From Thiomicrorhabdus indica (GTDB lineage: Bacteria > Pseudomonadota > Gammaproteobacteria > Thiomicrospirales > Thiomicrospiraceae), in the NCBI RefSeq assembly GCF_004293625.1, contig NZ_CP033040.1, positions 2,247,001 through 2,311,000 on the forward strand: a stretch of 64,000 nt of DNA, given 5' to 3'. This document shows positions 1 through 11,881 of the stretch, in pieces. Positions within the stretch are counted from its first letter, which is position 1, and each line of letters begins with the position of its first letter. The position numbers and the translations under genes were made by a program. The notes beneath the pieces were generated by a model, which ran no database searches, was not told the origin of the DNA, and was given only the letters and a program-made list of their open reading frames with translations.

Positions 1-65
1 ATTCGTTTCAAGGAGGACACCCGACAAGAAAAAACATGATTTTAACAGAGATAATGACAAAGGTT

Positions 66-75
66 ACCGGCCGGT
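66..75. repeat. ACCGGCCGGT palindrome, copy 1
   Basis: Perfect 10-bp palindrome beyond the rpsT terminator. The right flank TAAGATTTTAA is identical to that of the copy at 14465, giving a shared 20-mer. The window holds 29 perfect copies in total. The ten outside genes are listed here as features or noted in the neighbouring entries. Confidence 0.9.
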
Positions 76-126
76 AAGATTTTAAACAGCAACATGAATG
101 CAAAGCACTCAGTATATTTTGGGTAT

Positions 127-158
127 AAAAAAACCGAAGGCTTTGAAGACTCCGGTTT
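127..158 (-). terminator. rho-independent terminator of rpsT
   Basis: On the minus strand a stem AAACCGGAG / CTTCGGTTT (one G-U pair) is followed by a run of seven T. It lies just downstream of the rpsT stop codon. Confidence 0.8.
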
Positions 159-184
159 TGCTTACGCTAATTAAAGCTTGGCAA

Positions 185-448
185 TTATGCCATTGCTTTG
201 ATGCGAGCGTTGATGCGGCTTTTTGAACGAGCTGCTTTGTTCTTGTGGATGATGCCTTTACGCGCCATGCCATCTAATTTTGATTGGGCAACACGGAACA
301 ACTCATTTGCTTGTTCTTTGTTACCTTCTGCAATCGCTGCAAGAACTTTTTTAACTGCAGTACGCATATCAGAACGCATTGCTACGTTATGTTGACGATT
401 TTTTTCGGCTTGACGTGCGCGCTTAGCGGCTTGTGCTGAGTTTGCCAT
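185..448 (-). CDS. rpsT: 30S ribosomal protein S20
   Basis: Encodes an 87-residue, very basic protein that begins [19 protein letters not shown], the signature of ribosomal protein S20, which binds 16S rRNA early in assembly of the small subunit. The length matches the family. It stands alone, with a strong sigma-70-type promoter upstream (592-620), a leader of roughly 135 nt, and a hairpin terminator after the stop. Long leaders are known sites of S20 translational feedback in Escherichia coli; whether that happens here is inference. Confidence 0.98.
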   Translation of the reverse strand: MANSAQAAKRARQAEKNRQHNVAMRSDMRTAVKKVLAAIAEGNKEQANELFRVAQSKLDGMARKGIIHKNKAARSKSRINARIKAMA

Positions 449-591
449 TTTTAAAACTCCATGGTTTTACGTGTTAACGATCCGTAGACCTATCATTAAC
501 TATTTCTAATTAACACAACATCGATTCTATTCGTAAACAAAACTCGATGACTACTTGTGATTACATCCACTGAAAAAATTTCAGAGCGCGA

Positions 592-620
592 ATTATCGCA
601 AAAAAAAGAAAACAAGTCAA
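592..620 (-). promoter_or_regulatory. sigma-70 promoter of rpsT
   Basis: On the minus strand TTGACT (620-615) and GATAAT (597-592) are separated by 17 bp, close to the ideal -35/-10 pair. Transcription would start near 585, leaving a leader of about 135 nt. The rest of the gap 449-792 shows no gene; no clear promoter for the plus-strand motA-like gene was recognised in it. Confidence 0.75.
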
Positions 621-792
621 GAATTTACGAACATCAAACAAGGATAAACCTTGATAAACCTTTAATAGGCCACTCAAAAAATTGATATTAACCAGATTCA
701 ATCAACTTTACACCTTAAAATCTCGAATTTAGAAGCTGTTATGCTTTATTCTTACTCATTCGTAATCAAACTTATATAAGACTGTTCATAAA

Positions 793-1590
793 ATGCATAT
801 TTCACTTAGCGCACTTTTTGGATTCATTCTCGGTATCGGCTTATTTGCATCAGCAGTGTTCTTTAACACCGACAATTATTTGATGTTTTTCAGCCTTTCA
901 AGCTTACTCATGGTAATAGGCGGAACCATTGCCGCAGCGATGATTTCCTATGATGGCCGCTATGTCGCACTCGCTTTTAAAGAGATCTTATCGACCATGG
1001 TCTCTTCCAAAGTCAATCCAGTAAAGCTGTATGAAGATGTCGGTGAACTCATTGATTGGTCAAAAATCATTCGTACCCAAGGACTGGTGAAACTTGAACG
1101 TATTATTGAACTGCCAGACGAAGAAACCAGCTTTTTGAATCAATCATTCGTTTTTTTGCTCTCGGGTTACAAGGGCGCACACTTATACAATCTTCTACAA
1201 CACTCTCGTGAATCTATTTACGAGAGCAATATGCGTCCAGCCAAAGTCCTGTTAACGATGGCATCGACGGCACCGGCATTTGGTATGGTCGGAACGCTGG
1301 TGGGTTTAATCATTATGTTGAACTCAATGGAGGGCGATCCTTCCAAAATCGGTGGAGGCCTAGCGGTCGCACTGTTAACGACCCTTTACGGGGTTTTGAT
1401 GGCTCAGCTGGTACTCAAACCGGCGGCTCGAAAACTGGAACACAAACAAGACTTGGAAGCGCAACGCAACCTGATTCTGACAGAAGGAATCGTCTTACTC
1501 TCGGAAGGTGCAACGCCACTGGTGATCCAAGACACAATGAATTCTTATCTCCACCCTAACTTCCAGTTCCGCAAAGTAGCAAAACACTAA
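793..1590 (+). CDS. motA: MotA/PomA-type stator (ion channel) protein
   Basis: A 265-residue inner-membrane protein of the MotA/TolQ/ExbB proton-channel superfamily. Hydrophobic segments lie near residues 5-25, 30-50, 150-175 and 185-205. The segment with FGMVGTLVGLIIML followed by GGGLAVALLTTLYG is the conserved channel core of MotA/PomA. Together with the MotB-like product 21 bp downstream it should form a torque-generating stator that couples ion flow to flagellar rotation. No flagellar structural gene is in the window, so its assignment to the flagellum rather than another motor-like machine rests on similarity. PomA-like length (about 253-265) fits better than the longer E. coli MotA. 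Spacing suggests an operon with the next gene. Confidence 0.85.
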   Translation: MHISLSALFGFILGIGLFASAVFFNTDNYLMFFSLSSLLMVIGGTIAAAMISYDGRYVALAFKEILSTMVSSKVNPVKLYEDVGELIDWSKIIRTQGLVKLERIIELPDEETSFLNQSFVFLLSGYKGAHLYNLLQHSRESIYESNMRPAKVLLTMASTAPAFGMVGTLVGLIIMLNSMEGDPSKIGGGLAVALLTTLYGVLMAQLVLKPAARKLEHKQDLEAQRNLILTEGIVLLSEGATPLVIQDTMNSYLHPNFQFRKVAKH

Positions 1591-1611
1591 AGAAGTCATG
1601 GGAGTCCTCAA

Positions 1612-2310
1612 ATGAAGAACGAAATACCCGTTTATGATTACAAGCCGGTCGAGCTCAAAAAGCCTAAAGAAGAAAATGACGAGTGGATGATCACCTATGC
1701 AGATGCCATGACCTTAGTCTTGGGGTTCTTTGTTTTGATCCTATCCATGTCAATGATCAACCAAAATCGATTTGAAGAGGTCTCTGAAGCAATCAACCAG
1801 GGGCTATTAAAGAAAAAAGAGCAGACTGAAATCAGCCCTCTGAAAGATTTACGCGCCAACCTTTCAGAAACTTTATTGGAGTTTCAAGTTTTACCATCTG
1901 AGGCGATTGAAGCCGGTGAGAACTATCTCAAAATCGACCTTCCTGGAAATATCCTATTTAAAACAGGTTCTGCAGATTTGGGATTAAAATCCAGTGAACT
2001 CATCGCTGCAATTGCCAACGACATCAAAGATTTTCCACTTCCAGAATTTAATATCGAAATTGAAGGTCACACCGATGACATTCCAATCAGCACTGTACGC
2101 TTCCCTTCCAACTGGGAACTTTCATCTAGCCGTGCGATTAGTGTGCTGCGAGTCTTTCTTGAACAAAATGTGGATGGAAATCGCTTAAAAGCGATTGGCT
2201 ATGCGGACACAAGACCTAAAGCCCCCAATACCGACAAAATCGGCAACCCCATTCCTGCCAACCAAAAACTTAACCGGCGGGTAGAAATTAAGGTTGCAAA
2301 AAATGTATAA
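1612..2310 (+). CDS. motB: MotB/PomB-type stator protein with OmpA-like peptidoglycan-binding domain
   Basis: A 232-residue partner of the preceding MotA-like protein. It has a short cytoplasmic start, a WMITYADAMTLVLGFFVLIL transmembrane segment containing the Asp expected to bind the transported ion (residue about 34), and a periplasmic OmpA-like domain (about residues 105-230). That domain includes IEGHTDD, NWELSSSRA and IGYADTRP motifs, which anchor to peptidoglycan. A GGGAG ribosome binding site precedes the ATG. A hairpin terminator follows the stop. ZorB of the Zorya defence system is related, but no Zorya helicase or nuclease genes are adjacent. Confidence 0.87.
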   Translation: MKNEIPVYDYKPVELKKPKEENDEWMITYADAMTLVLGFFVLILSMSMINQNRFEEVSEAINQGLLKKKEQTEISPLKDLRANLSETLLEFQVLPSEAIEAGENYLKIDLPGNILFKTGSADLGLKSSELIAAIANDIKDFPLPEFNIEIEGHTDDIPISTVRFPSNWELSSSRAISVLRVFLEQNVDGNRLKAIGYADTRPKAPNTDKIGNPIPANQKLNRRVEIKVAKNV

Positions 2311-2412
2311 GCATCAGAAATTAAAAAGAGAATGTTATAAAGACTAAAGACGTGGCAAATTAAAATTTGAAAATGAGATTTTTTGCATCAAGGTCGAGGC
2401 GGATAAAGACGA

Positions 2413-2438
2413 CGTGTACAGTTAGTACACGAGTTTTT
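2413..2438 (+). terminator. terminator after motB
   Basis: Perfect 7-bp stem CGTGTAC / GTACACG with a 5-nt loop, followed by AG and five T on the plus strand. It closes the motA-motB unit ahead of the convergent rlmH gene. Confidence 0.6.
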
Positions 2439-2471
2439 ATCCAACAAAGAGATTGAGCAAAAAAGACATTT

Positions 2472-2942
2472 TCACTCACGGTGGTAGGGGTGGTTATTTA
2501 TTACCGACCAGGCCCGATAGATTTGCTCTGCAACTAAAATTCTGACCATTGGATGGGGTAACGTGAGCTTAGAGAGCCCCCATTTCCATTGCGCTGAATC
2601 TATCAAAGACTGTTCCAAACCGTCTGGCCCTCCGACAACTAAGGCGATATCTTGACCGCCTGCCAACCAATCTTCCATTTTATTTGCCAGCCCTTTCGTC
2701 GTCACTTGTTGACCATGCTCATCCAAAACAATTAAACGGGCACCTTTCGGTATTGCATCAAGAATTTTTTTAGCTTCTTCGGCTTTCATTTTATCCACCG
2801 AGTTCGTTTTGCCTCGGTTCGCCATCGGCAACTCAATAATATTCAAACTACAAGCCTTGGGAAGACGCTTGGCATATTCGTTATAGCCTTCGCTCACCCA
2901 TTTAGGCATTTTCTGACCAACCGTTATAAAGTGAATAATCAT
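2472..2942 (-). CDS. rlmH: 23S rRNA pseudouridine-1915 N3-methyltransferase
   Basis: A 156-residue SPOUT-fold methyltransferase of the RlmH family, which modifies pseudouridine 1915 in helix 69 of 23S rRNA using S-adenosylmethionine. The C-terminal half shows LVVGGPDGL, KLTLPHPMVR and the terminal NNHPYHRE motif typical of RlmH. Length matches E. coli (155). It is the last gene of the nadD-rsfS-rlmH run, 30 bp after rsfS; that short gap contains a perfect ACCGGCCGGT palindrome at 2962-2971. Confidence 0.97.
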   Translation of the reverse strand: MIIHFITVGQKMPKWVSEGYNEYAKRLPKACSLNIIELPMANRGKTNSVDKMKAEEAKKILDAIPKGARLIVLDEHGQQVTTKGLANKMEDWLAGGQDIALVVGGPDGLEQSLIDSAQWKWGLSKLTLPHPMVRILVAEQIYRAWSVINNHPYHRE

Positions 2943-2972
2943 TAAGAAAAGCCTAAAAGGTACCGGCCGGTA

Positions 2973-3338
2973 TTATTCTTCACCGGCTTTATTCAAACGC
3001 GAGGCTTTAGATTTGATATCCCAAAGCTTCTCTAGAGCATAATGGGCACGCGCCCCCTCGGTCAAAATATGGACAATCATATTCCCCAAATCAACCAAGA
3101 CCCAATCAGGTTCTGGACCACCTTCAACGCCTAAAGGCGGCTCACCGGCATCCTTAAATGCCTTTTCAAGATGCGAACCGAGCGCACGCACATGAGTTGT
3201 TGAAGTCCCTGTACAGACAATCATGCGATCTGCAAACGAACTCACACCTTCAATATCTATGACCTGAATATCGCGACCTTTGCTGTCATCCAGTGTCTTA
3301 ACTGCAAGTGCTTCTATTTGTGTTAAATCTAAACTCAT
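2973..3338 (-). CDS. rsfS: ribosomal silencing factor RsfS
   Basis: A 121-residue RsfS/Iojap-family protein that binds ribosomal protein L14 and blocks subunit joining when nutrients are scarce. Typical motifs are DRMIVCTGTSTTHVRAL and the WVLVDLGNMIVHILTEGARAHYALEKLW stretch, seen here in two parts. It sits between nadD and rlmH, the usual gammaproteobacterial order. An AGGAG sits a little far upstream of the ATG. Confidence 0.96.
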   Translation of the reverse strand: MSLDLTQIEALAVKTLDDSKGRDIQVIDIEGVSSFADRMIVCTGTSTTHVRALGSHLEKAFKDAGEPPLGVEGGPEPDWVLVDLGNMIVHILTEGARAHYALEKLWDIKSKASRLNKAGEE

Positions 3339-3383
3339 TTAATTTCTAGTCTCCTAATGAATTTCTTAAATCTGTATCAGGTC

Positions 3384-4037
3384 TTATTCAGACTGATACA
3401 ATTTTTTATTTTGAATATATTGTACAACGCTATAAGGCGTTAAATAATCTGCACTTAAACCAGTGGACAAATTTTGACGAATCAACGTCGAACTAATATC
3501 CAACTGGGTGACCGATAACTCCTGAATCTGACCGGCCGGTAAAGAATATTGTTTTACACATAAGTCCAACCAAAGCTGTTCTTCTTCAGTGGGTTCCTGC
3601 ATACCTTGCGCGGTTGCAGAACTTAAAATCTCTTGACCGGGTCGATGCAAAACTAAAATATTTGCTAACTCTAGAATTCGCCGCCACTGATGCCATGAGC
3701 AAAACTTAGCAAACGCGTCCGTCCCCATCATTAAAACCAAAGAATCTTCTGCAAACTTCGGCTTTAAAACTTCAAGCGTTTGCACCATGTAGGAAGGCCC
3801 TCCATGATCAATTTCAATCGTATCAAGTAAGAACCCAGGTTGCGATTCAATCGCCATCCCAATCATTTCACAACGCTGTTGAGCAGAGACCTGCGGTTGA
3901 CCTTTGTGCACCGGCTGATAACACGGAATAAAGCGAACCTGCGCTAGATTCAATCTCTGCTTTGCTTCCAGTGCCGGACGTAAATGCCCATAATGAATGG
4001 GGTCGAAAGTGCCACCATTGATACCGATTAGTCGCAA
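3384..4037 (-). CDS. nadD: nicotinate-nucleotide adenylyltransferase
   Basis: Transfers AMP from ATP to nicotinate mononucleotide, the penultimate step of NAD synthesis. The 217-residue product begins MRLIGINGGTFDPIHYGHLR, containing the GGTFDP and HxGH nucleotidyltransferase motifs, and ends with the ISSTLIR motif of the family. The start codon is TTG: no ATG lies early enough to keep the nucleotide-binding motif, and AAGGGTAAG precedes it. The ACCGGCCGGT palindrome at 3531 is read as Pro-Ala-Gly within the protein. Gene order proA-nadD-rsfS-rlmH. Confidence 0.95.
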   Translation of the reverse strand: MRLIGINGGTFDPIHYGHLRPALEAKQRLNLAQVRFIPCYQPVHKGQPQVSAQQRCEMIGMAIESQPGFLLDTIEIDHGGPSYMVQTLEVLKPKFAEDSLVLMMGTDAFAKFCSWHQWRRILELANILVLHRPGQEILSSATAQGMQEPTEEEQLWLDLCVKQYSLPAGQIQELSVTQLDISSTLIRQNLSTGLSADYLTPYSVVQYIQNKKLYQSE

Positions 4038-4046
4038 AACTTACCC

Positions 4047-5309
4047 TTATTGACGGATTGTGCCATCGCCTAAAACAATATACTTTTGCGATGTTAAGCC
4101 ATGAAGACCAACCGGACCACGCGCATGGAACTTGTCAGTACTGATGCCAATTTCAGCACCCAAGCCATACTCAAATCCATCGGCAAATCGAGTTGAGGCA
4201 TTCACCATTACTGAGCTTGAATCGACTTCAGCTAAGAAACGACGTGAGGTTGTGAAATTTTCAGTAATAATCGATTCGGTATGCCCTGAACTAAATTGAG
4301 CAATGTGATCCATCGCCTCATTCACATCAGCCACCACTTTAATTGATAAAATTGGTGCTAAATATTCCGTTGCCCAATCTTCTTCGGTCGCAGAAATAGC
4401 ATCAATAATTTCACAGGTCTTAGCGCAGCCGCGTAACTCTACACCTTTTTCAGCATACAAGGTCGCCAGCTCCGGCAATATTTCTGCCGCACGAGAATCA
4501 GCAACCAACAAGGTTTCCATAGCGTTACACACTCCGTAACGGTGCGTCTTCGCATTCAAGGCAACATCAATTGCTTTTTTCTTGTCAGCGGCTTCATCAA
4601 TATAGACATGACAAATACCATCCAAATGCTTAATAACTGGTACACGCGCACCGTCTGAAATCCGCTGAATCAAGCCTTTTCCGCCGCGCGGTATAATCAC
4701 ATCCACAAATTCCGGCATGGCAATTAAATGTCCAACCGCTTCACGATCGGTTGTCGCAACGACTTGCACAGCTGTCGTAGGCAGGTTTGCCTCTTCCAAA
4801 CCTCTGGCAATACATTGAGCCAATGCGCGATTTGAATGTGCCGCTTCCGAGCCACCTCGTAAAATCGCCGCATTTCCAGACTTTAAACACAAAGCAGCCG
4901 CATCGACCGTCACATTTGGACGTGATTCATAAATGATTCCAACCACACCTAAAGGCACACGCATTTTGCCAATTTGAATACCCGATGGACGATAGGACAT
5001 ATCCGAAATCTCACCGACAGGGTCTTGCAAACCAGCAATTTGACGAAGACCTTCGGCCATGCCTGCAATCGCTTTATCTGTTAAGGCCAAACGATCTAGC
5101 ATCGCATCACTCAAGCCATTTTCTTTACCGGCGGTTAAATCCTTTGCATTTTCTGTCTGCAAAAATTTGGCCTGAGTTTCAATTTGCTCTGCAATCGCCA
5201 ATAAAGCAGAATTTTTCTGATTCGTATCTGCACGCAATAATTGACGCGAAGCAGCGCGCGCTTGCTGACCCAATTTCGTCATGTAGGATTGGACATTTTC
5301 AATACTCAT
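4047..5309 (-). CDS. proA: gamma-glutamyl phosphate reductase
   Basis: A 420-residue member of the aldehyde dehydrogenase superfamily that reduces gamma-glutamyl phosphate to glutamate semialdehyde with NADPH in proline synthesis. Diagnostic stretches are [17 protein letters not shown], the catalytic cysteine in [13 protein letters not shown], and [15 protein letters not shown] near the C-terminus. It lies 20 bp downstream of holA and 10 bp upstream of nadD, so it is probably co-transcribed. The partner gene proB is not in the window. Confidence 0.98.
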   Translation of the reverse strand: MSIENVQSYMTKLGQQARAASRQLLRADTNQKNSALLAIAEQIETQAKFLQTENAKDLTAGKENGLSDAMLDRLALTDKAIAGMAEGLRQIAGLQDPVGEISDMSYRPSGIQIGKMRVPLGVVGIIYESRPNVTVDAAALCLKSGNAAILRGGSEAAHSNRALAQCIARGLEEANLPTTAVQVVATTDREAVGHLIAMPEFVDVIIPRGGKGLIQRISDGARVPVIKHLDGICHVYIDEAADKKKAIDVALNAKTHRYGVCNAMETLLVADSRAAEILPELATLYAEKGVELRGCAKTCEIIDAISATEEDWATEYLAPILSIKVVADVNEAMDHIAQFSSGHTESIITENFTTSRRFLAEVDSSSVMVNASTRFADGFEYGLGAEIGISTDKFHARGPVGLHGLTSQKYIVLGDGTIRQ

Positions 5310-5329
5310 ACAGTGCTTCCTGTTCTTTT

Positions 5330-6406
5330 TTATCTATTTGCGGTCAATAAAGGTGATTGTGGTTGAGCGATTTTCACGACAATTTCCGATAACCCTAACC
5401 AAATTTCTGATTCATTTAACGTTTTTTCAATGCCTTTAATTCTTCGATCCACTTGCAAAGCCAACCTCAACGCCTGATTCCAAACCTCAACAGTTCCTCT
5501 ATTCAACGCCTGTCGATAGTCGCTCTGCTGAGTTGACCAGATTCGCATTTGCTTACAGGCTTGAGCAAAACTCATTCGACTCGACAACTGCTGCAATTCA
5601 ATTAACACACGCAACTCTTTCGTCAACAGCCAAAGTACAATCGGTGGTTCAATGCCTTCTTGTTGCAAACGAAACAAACGCTGTAAACTAGCATTTAGCT
5701 GACCTGCCAGCATCGATGACGACAGTGCAAACAATTGATAATGCGCTTGATCCTCGACTCTGTCGACAATATGTTGCGCCTCAACCTGAACCATTTGACC
5801 GGCCGGTGAATTTTCAGTGCTAAGCAATAATGAAAGCTTTATTAGCTCTTGATCTGCCGCCAGCAAGTTTCCTTCGGTGCGCTCCGCAAGAATATTTGCG
5901 GCTTCCTGCGAGAGCTGCAAGCCATTTGTCGCTGCGCGTTGATGAATCCAATTAGGCACTTCTTGAGCAGGAACCTGTTTGGCTTGAACGACCACACCAC
6001 AACCTTCAATCGCTTGCACCCATTTGGATTTGATTTGCCGAGAATCGAGTTTGTCACACAAAACAATCAAACAAATCTCGGAGTTTGAGGCAGATTGTTC
6101 TGCCCAAAACTGAAAAAACGCACTGCCTTCTTTTCCAGGGTTACCTTTGGGCATATTCAGGACAATAAACCGTTGCTGAGCAAACAGAGACGAAGACTGA
6201 GATTCCATCTGTAATCCCATCCAATCAAAACCTTGCTCAACATCAAACACTTCTCCACGCTCGAAATCCAATTCCTGCAATCGTTGTTTTAACCCTTGCG
6301 TGGCATCTCTTAAAAAAAGCGGCTCTTCACCATACAACAGATAAACCGATTGCGGCTGAAACTGTGGAGATTGAAGTTGTCGAAGAAAAGCACTCGCAAG
6401 AATCAA
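5330..6406 (-). CDS. holA: DNA polymerase III delta subunit
   Basis: The delta subunit of the clamp loader, which opens the beta sliding clamp. The 358-residue product has the N-terminal [15 protein letters not shown] motif of the family, a central AAA-like region, and a C-terminal helical collar (about residues 220-340). The start is TTG, separated from the lptE stop (TAA) by one base, which implies translational coupling. Gene order leuS-lptE-holA-nadD (with proA inserted) follows that of other Gammaproteobacteria. Confidence 0.94.
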   Translation of the reverse strand: MILASAFLRQLQSPQFQPQSVYLLYGEEPLFLRDATQGLKQRLQELDFERGEVFDVEQGFDWMGLQMESQSSSLFAQQRFIVLNMPKGNPGKEGSAFFQFWAEQSASNSEICLIVLCDKLDSRQIKSKWVQAIEGCGVVVQAKQVPAQEVPNWIHQRAATNGLQLSQEAANILAERTEGNLLAADQELIKLSLLLSTENSPAGQMVQVEAQHIVDRVEDQAHYQLFALSSSMLAGQLNASLQRLFRLQQEGIEPPIVLWLLTKELRVLIELQQLSSRMSFAQACKQMRIWSTQQSDYRQALNRGTVEVWNQALRLALQVDRRIKGIEKTLNESEIWLGLSEIVVKIAQPQSPLLTANR

Positions 6407-6407
6407 T

Positions 6408-7010
6408 TTATCGACCTTCAGGTGTATTTACAACAGTTGGACTTGGTGACTCAATTGCTGCATAGGCATTTAACCTTTGCACCAATTGCTCCGCAAGTTC
6501 CCAAGACATATCATCAAGAAAAGCTTGTTTCTCTGAATCAGAAGCCAGAAGAGCTTGTGGATTGACCTGACGATCTCGCTGTGTTGTTACCGTTCCAGAG
6601 GTCAAAACCTTTCCATGATGGTCAAACAACTGATAGGACTGCTTCAGCACCAAAATTTCCGCCGTTGTTGAACCCAACGCTGACTGTGCGGTTTGTCTTG
6701 ATTGAAAGTTAACCGGTGGCACTTCTAACCAAACATTATCTGAATGATTTTCTTCAAATTTTTGACTTGCACTCTCTTTACTGTCAACTAACTGGTAATT
6801 GACTTCAAAAGCGTCCAATTGCAACAAAATCGCCTGACCTTGCTTTGACTGTGCAGCCGAAGCATGAATCAACAATCGATGGTTTTGCCAATAGTCATGA
6901 GCCTGTTGTGTGATCGCCTGAGAAATACCACTTTGGCCTTTTAGATGAAAACCACAACCAGATAAACCGATACTCAACGACAGAACCATTAACACTGGCA
7001 ATTTCATCAT
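6408..7010 (-). CDS. lptE: LPS-assembly lipoprotein LptE
   Basis: A 200-residue outer-membrane lipoprotein that plugs the LptD barrel and helps insert lipopolysaccharide into the outer leaflet. It has a short signal peptide ending in the lipobox LSGCGFHLKG, with the GCGFHL sequence typical of LptE. The rest of the protein is divergent, as usual for this family. It lies between leuS and holA, the standard location. AAGG precedes the ATG-ATG start. Confidence 0.93.
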   Translation of the reverse strand: MMKLPVLMVLSLSIGLSGCGFHLKGQSGISQAITQQAHDYWQNHRLLIHASAAQSKQGQAILLQLDAFEVNYQLVDSKESASQKFEENHSDNVWLEVPPVNFQSRQTAQSALGSTTAEILVLKQSYQLFDHHGKVLTSGTVTTQRDRQVNPQALLASDSEKQAFLDDMSWELAEQLVQRLNAYAAIESPSPTVVNTPEGR

Positions 7011-7025
7011 GCGATTAACCTTAAT

Positions 7026-9650
<2,625 letters not shown>

Positions 9651-9671
9651 TCAAGTTCCATGCAGTTTTTT

Positions 9672-9681
9672 ACCGGCCGGT
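9672..9681. repeat. ACCGGCCGGT palindrome upstream of leuS
   Basis: Perfect copy in the divergent gap between leuS and the YbeL-like gene. It extends to TTTACCGGCCGGTAAA, a 16-bp palindrome, followed by ACTTTAAA. Confidence 0.9.
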
Positions 9682-9773
9682 AAAACTTTAAACTTCATGT
9701 AAACTCGTTGCTGTCATTAAATAAATAAGTCCAGTATTATATTAGATATAGCACAATAAATTGGGAGAAAATC

Positions 9774-10166
9774 ATGGCTGAAAATAAAATGTTAAAAGCC
9801 TATCGCACACTACTGAATCATGCCCGTGACCAAGCGATGATTGCTGAATACCGAACTTGGCAAGTTCTCGGACATGCCATTGAAAAAGCCGAACAAGCAG
9901 ACCACGATCTAGCCGAACTGACCGATAAAGAGTTTGAGCAGGTACAAAAGGATGTGCATGCCGATGTCATACAATTGGCAGAATACCTAAATGATGTTGA
10001 GCAAGGTGTGCAAGAGTTTTTGGATATGGACTTACCTGTACTGGAGCAACTCTTGATTGATAAAGCAATGAGTCTGGCTGACCCAACCGACATTACAGTT
10101 TTGAGAATGCGAATTCTGGCAGCATTAGATGAAAACCACCCTATGTTTGAGCAGCAAAAACACTGA
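9774..10166 (+). CDS. YbeL-like (DUF1451) protein lacking the zinc ribbon
   Basis: A 130-residue, acidic, mostly helical cytoplasmic protein. The helical N-terminal pattern and the position next to leuS, as in E. coli lptE-leuS-ybeL, point to the YbeL/DUF1451 family. E. coli YbeL ends in a zinc ribbon with two CxxC pairs; this product contains no cysteine and stops before that domain. No frameshifted zinc ribbon is visible in the sequence downstream. A GGGAG ribosome binding site is 6 bp before the ATG and a strong terminator follows the stop, so it is a single-gene unit. The family has no firmly established function. Confidence 0.6.
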   Translation: MAENKMLKAYRTLLNHARDQAMIAEYRTWQVLGHAIEKAEQADHDLAELTDKEFEQVQKDVHADVIQLAEYLNDVEQGVQEFLDMDLPVLEQLLIDKAMSLADPTDITVLRMRILAALDENHPMFEQQKH

Positions 10167-10255
10167 AAGCCGCTTCGCTAAAATAAAATAATAACCGCGC
10201 ACAGATCATGCTAGATTGTTTTAAAAAGACTCTTTAAACTCGTCCATGAGTCGAT

Positions 10256-10290
10256 CGTCACAGAACCTCCTTGTTCTGTGACGCTTTTTA
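10256..10290 (+). terminator. terminator after the YbeL-like gene
   Basis: Perfect 11-bp stem CGTCACAGAAC / GTTCTGTGACG with a 6-nt loop, followed by C and five T on the plus strand. Confidence 0.9.
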
Positions 10291-10323
10291 AAACAACCAT
10301 CAAAACCTCCAAAAACAATCGCG

Positions 10324-11856
10324 TTATTCAGGCCTATTTTTCACCCTCTGCAATCCCAAAAACAACACTGCAAAAATCAAAATCAGCACAAATGCAATTG
10401 GTAAACGCTGCCACTGAGCATAAGGCGTCATACCTTCATAAGGCTGAACCTTACCTCGTAAAACGTTTTCTTCATAAGGCTCAATTTTTTGTTTAATACG
10501 ACCATCCACGCCGATAATGGCGGTATGTCCGGTATTGGTGGCACGGGCAAATTCACGCCCCAACTCCAAGGCTCTCATCTGAACATCCTGTAACTGCTGT
10601 GCCGGCTCAAAAGTGTAAGCAAACCAAGCATCATTTGACACCGTGACCATATACTTAGCCTGTGGCAAACGGTTGGCCAATTCTTCACCAAATGCCGTTT
10701 CAAAACAGATACTGACACCGGCCGGTTGTCCACCCAGATTCAATACTTGGCCTTTTTCTGTTCCGGCACTAAAAGTTGCGTAAGGAATATCAAACAACCC
10801 CGTTAAAAACTTTAAGGCATCATCAAACGGAAAATATTCGCTAAATGGCACTAAATGCTGTTTATGGTAGCGGTCTTCAGGATTTCCGACATTAATCAGT
10901 GCATTGAAATATTCATCACTGTCATTTTTGTCATCAATCACACCCAGCAGGACATCTTTATCAAGCAACTGCACATCTTTAATAAATGAATGAAGCGCGC
11001 CCTTTTCAACAATTGAGTAGTAAGCTGGCACTGCCGTTTCAGGCCAGACAATCACATCAGCATCCAAATTCAATTTGGTTTGAGTAATGTAGGTTTTCAA
11101 GGTTGGAATAAACTTATCTGCCAACCACTTTTCCTCTTGCGGAATATTTCCCTGCATCAGAGCGACATCAACTTTTGCACCGGCCGGTTGAACCCATTGA
11201 ATTTGCTGAAGCCCTGCTCCACCCAACCAAACAAAACCCAGTAAAAAACTTGCCGATAACCACTGCTTATATTTTAGTAACGCCACTAAAATTCCGGCAC
11301 TCATTGCCACAGCAAGACTCATACCCCATACCCCAAAAACCGGTGCATAACCATCCAGCCAAGTATGCAAATGACTATTGCCACTGAGTAAAAACGGGTA
11401 ACCTCCAAAAACCGAACCTCGCAAAAGCTCCATTAGCACCCAGATAGCAGGAAAACCCAGAATCACTGCCAACAATGGTTTATGGCGAAACTTGGCGGCC
11501 AACCACCCCGCCAACGCAGTAAACAAAGATAAATAAATAATAAAAGCGAGTGTTAAGAAAATTGCAATCGGTAAAAACACATCGGCATAAATATAGATAC
11601 TGGAAAACAGCCAACTCGTACCAAAACCAAACAAGCCTAAGCCAAACCAAAAACCGGTTTTGGCACTTTGCTTGGCCGTATTTTCACCTAGCCAAAGTGC
11701 AAACAAACCACCCAAGCTCAGCAGAATAATGGGAGAAAACTCAAAAGGCGCAAACGCAGTCACTGCCAAACCACCTAATACAAATGACGAAATCTGATTT
11801 CGATTTGGTTTAAACCATCCAATCATCCACTTAAAAACGGAAATTAACTTGGTCAC
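10324..11856 (-). CDS. lnt: apolipoprotein N-acyltransferase
   Basis: Adds the third acyl chain to the N-terminal cysteine of lipoproteins at the inner membrane. The product has several N-terminal transmembrane helices, then a periplasmic nitrilase domain. The catalytic Glu lies in VIVWPETAVP (about residue 270), Lys before HLVPFSEYFP (about 336) and Cys in VSICFETAFGE (about 385). A C-terminal transmembrane helix follows. I choose the GTG at 11856, preceded by AGGGCAAAGT. The upstream ATG at 11898 lies in the loop of a transcription terminator and is unlikely to be used. Two ACCGGCCGGT copies (10717, 11179) are read as Gln-Pro-Ala-Gly. Confidence 0.95.
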   Translation of the reverse strand: MTKLISVFKWMIGWFKPNRNQISSFVLGGLAVTAFAPFEFSPIILLSLGGLFALWLGENTAKQSAKTGFWFGLGLFGFGTSWLFSSIYIYADVFLPIAIFLTLAFIIYLSLFTALAGWLAAKFRHKPLLAVILGFPAIWVLMELLRGSVFGGYPFLLSGNSHLHTWLDGYAPVFGVWGMSLAVAMSAGILVALLKYKQWLSASFLLGFVWLGGAGLQQIQWVQPAGAKVDVALMQGNIPQEEKWLADKFIPTLKTYITQTKLNLDADVIVWPETAVPAYYSIVEKGALHSFIKDVQLLDKDVLLGVIDDKNDSDEYFNALINVGNPEDRYHKQHLVPFSEYFPFDDALKFLTGLFDIPYATFSAGTEKGQVLNLGGQPAGVSICFETAFGEELANRLPQAKYMVTVSNDAWFAYTFEPAQQLQDVQMRALELGREFARATNTGHTAIIGVDGRIKQKIEPYEENVLRGKVQPYEGMTPYAQWQRLPIAFVLILIFAVLFLGLQRVKNRPE

Positions 11857-11881
11857 ACTTTGCCCTTTCTTTTGTTTTGAC

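Noticed and set aside
793-2310. Zorya defence system (ZorA/ZorB)
   Set aside because: ZorA and ZorB resemble MotA/MotB, but no zorC/zorD/zorE-like gene is adjacent, the sizes fit ordinary stators, and the gene after motB is convergent rlmH.
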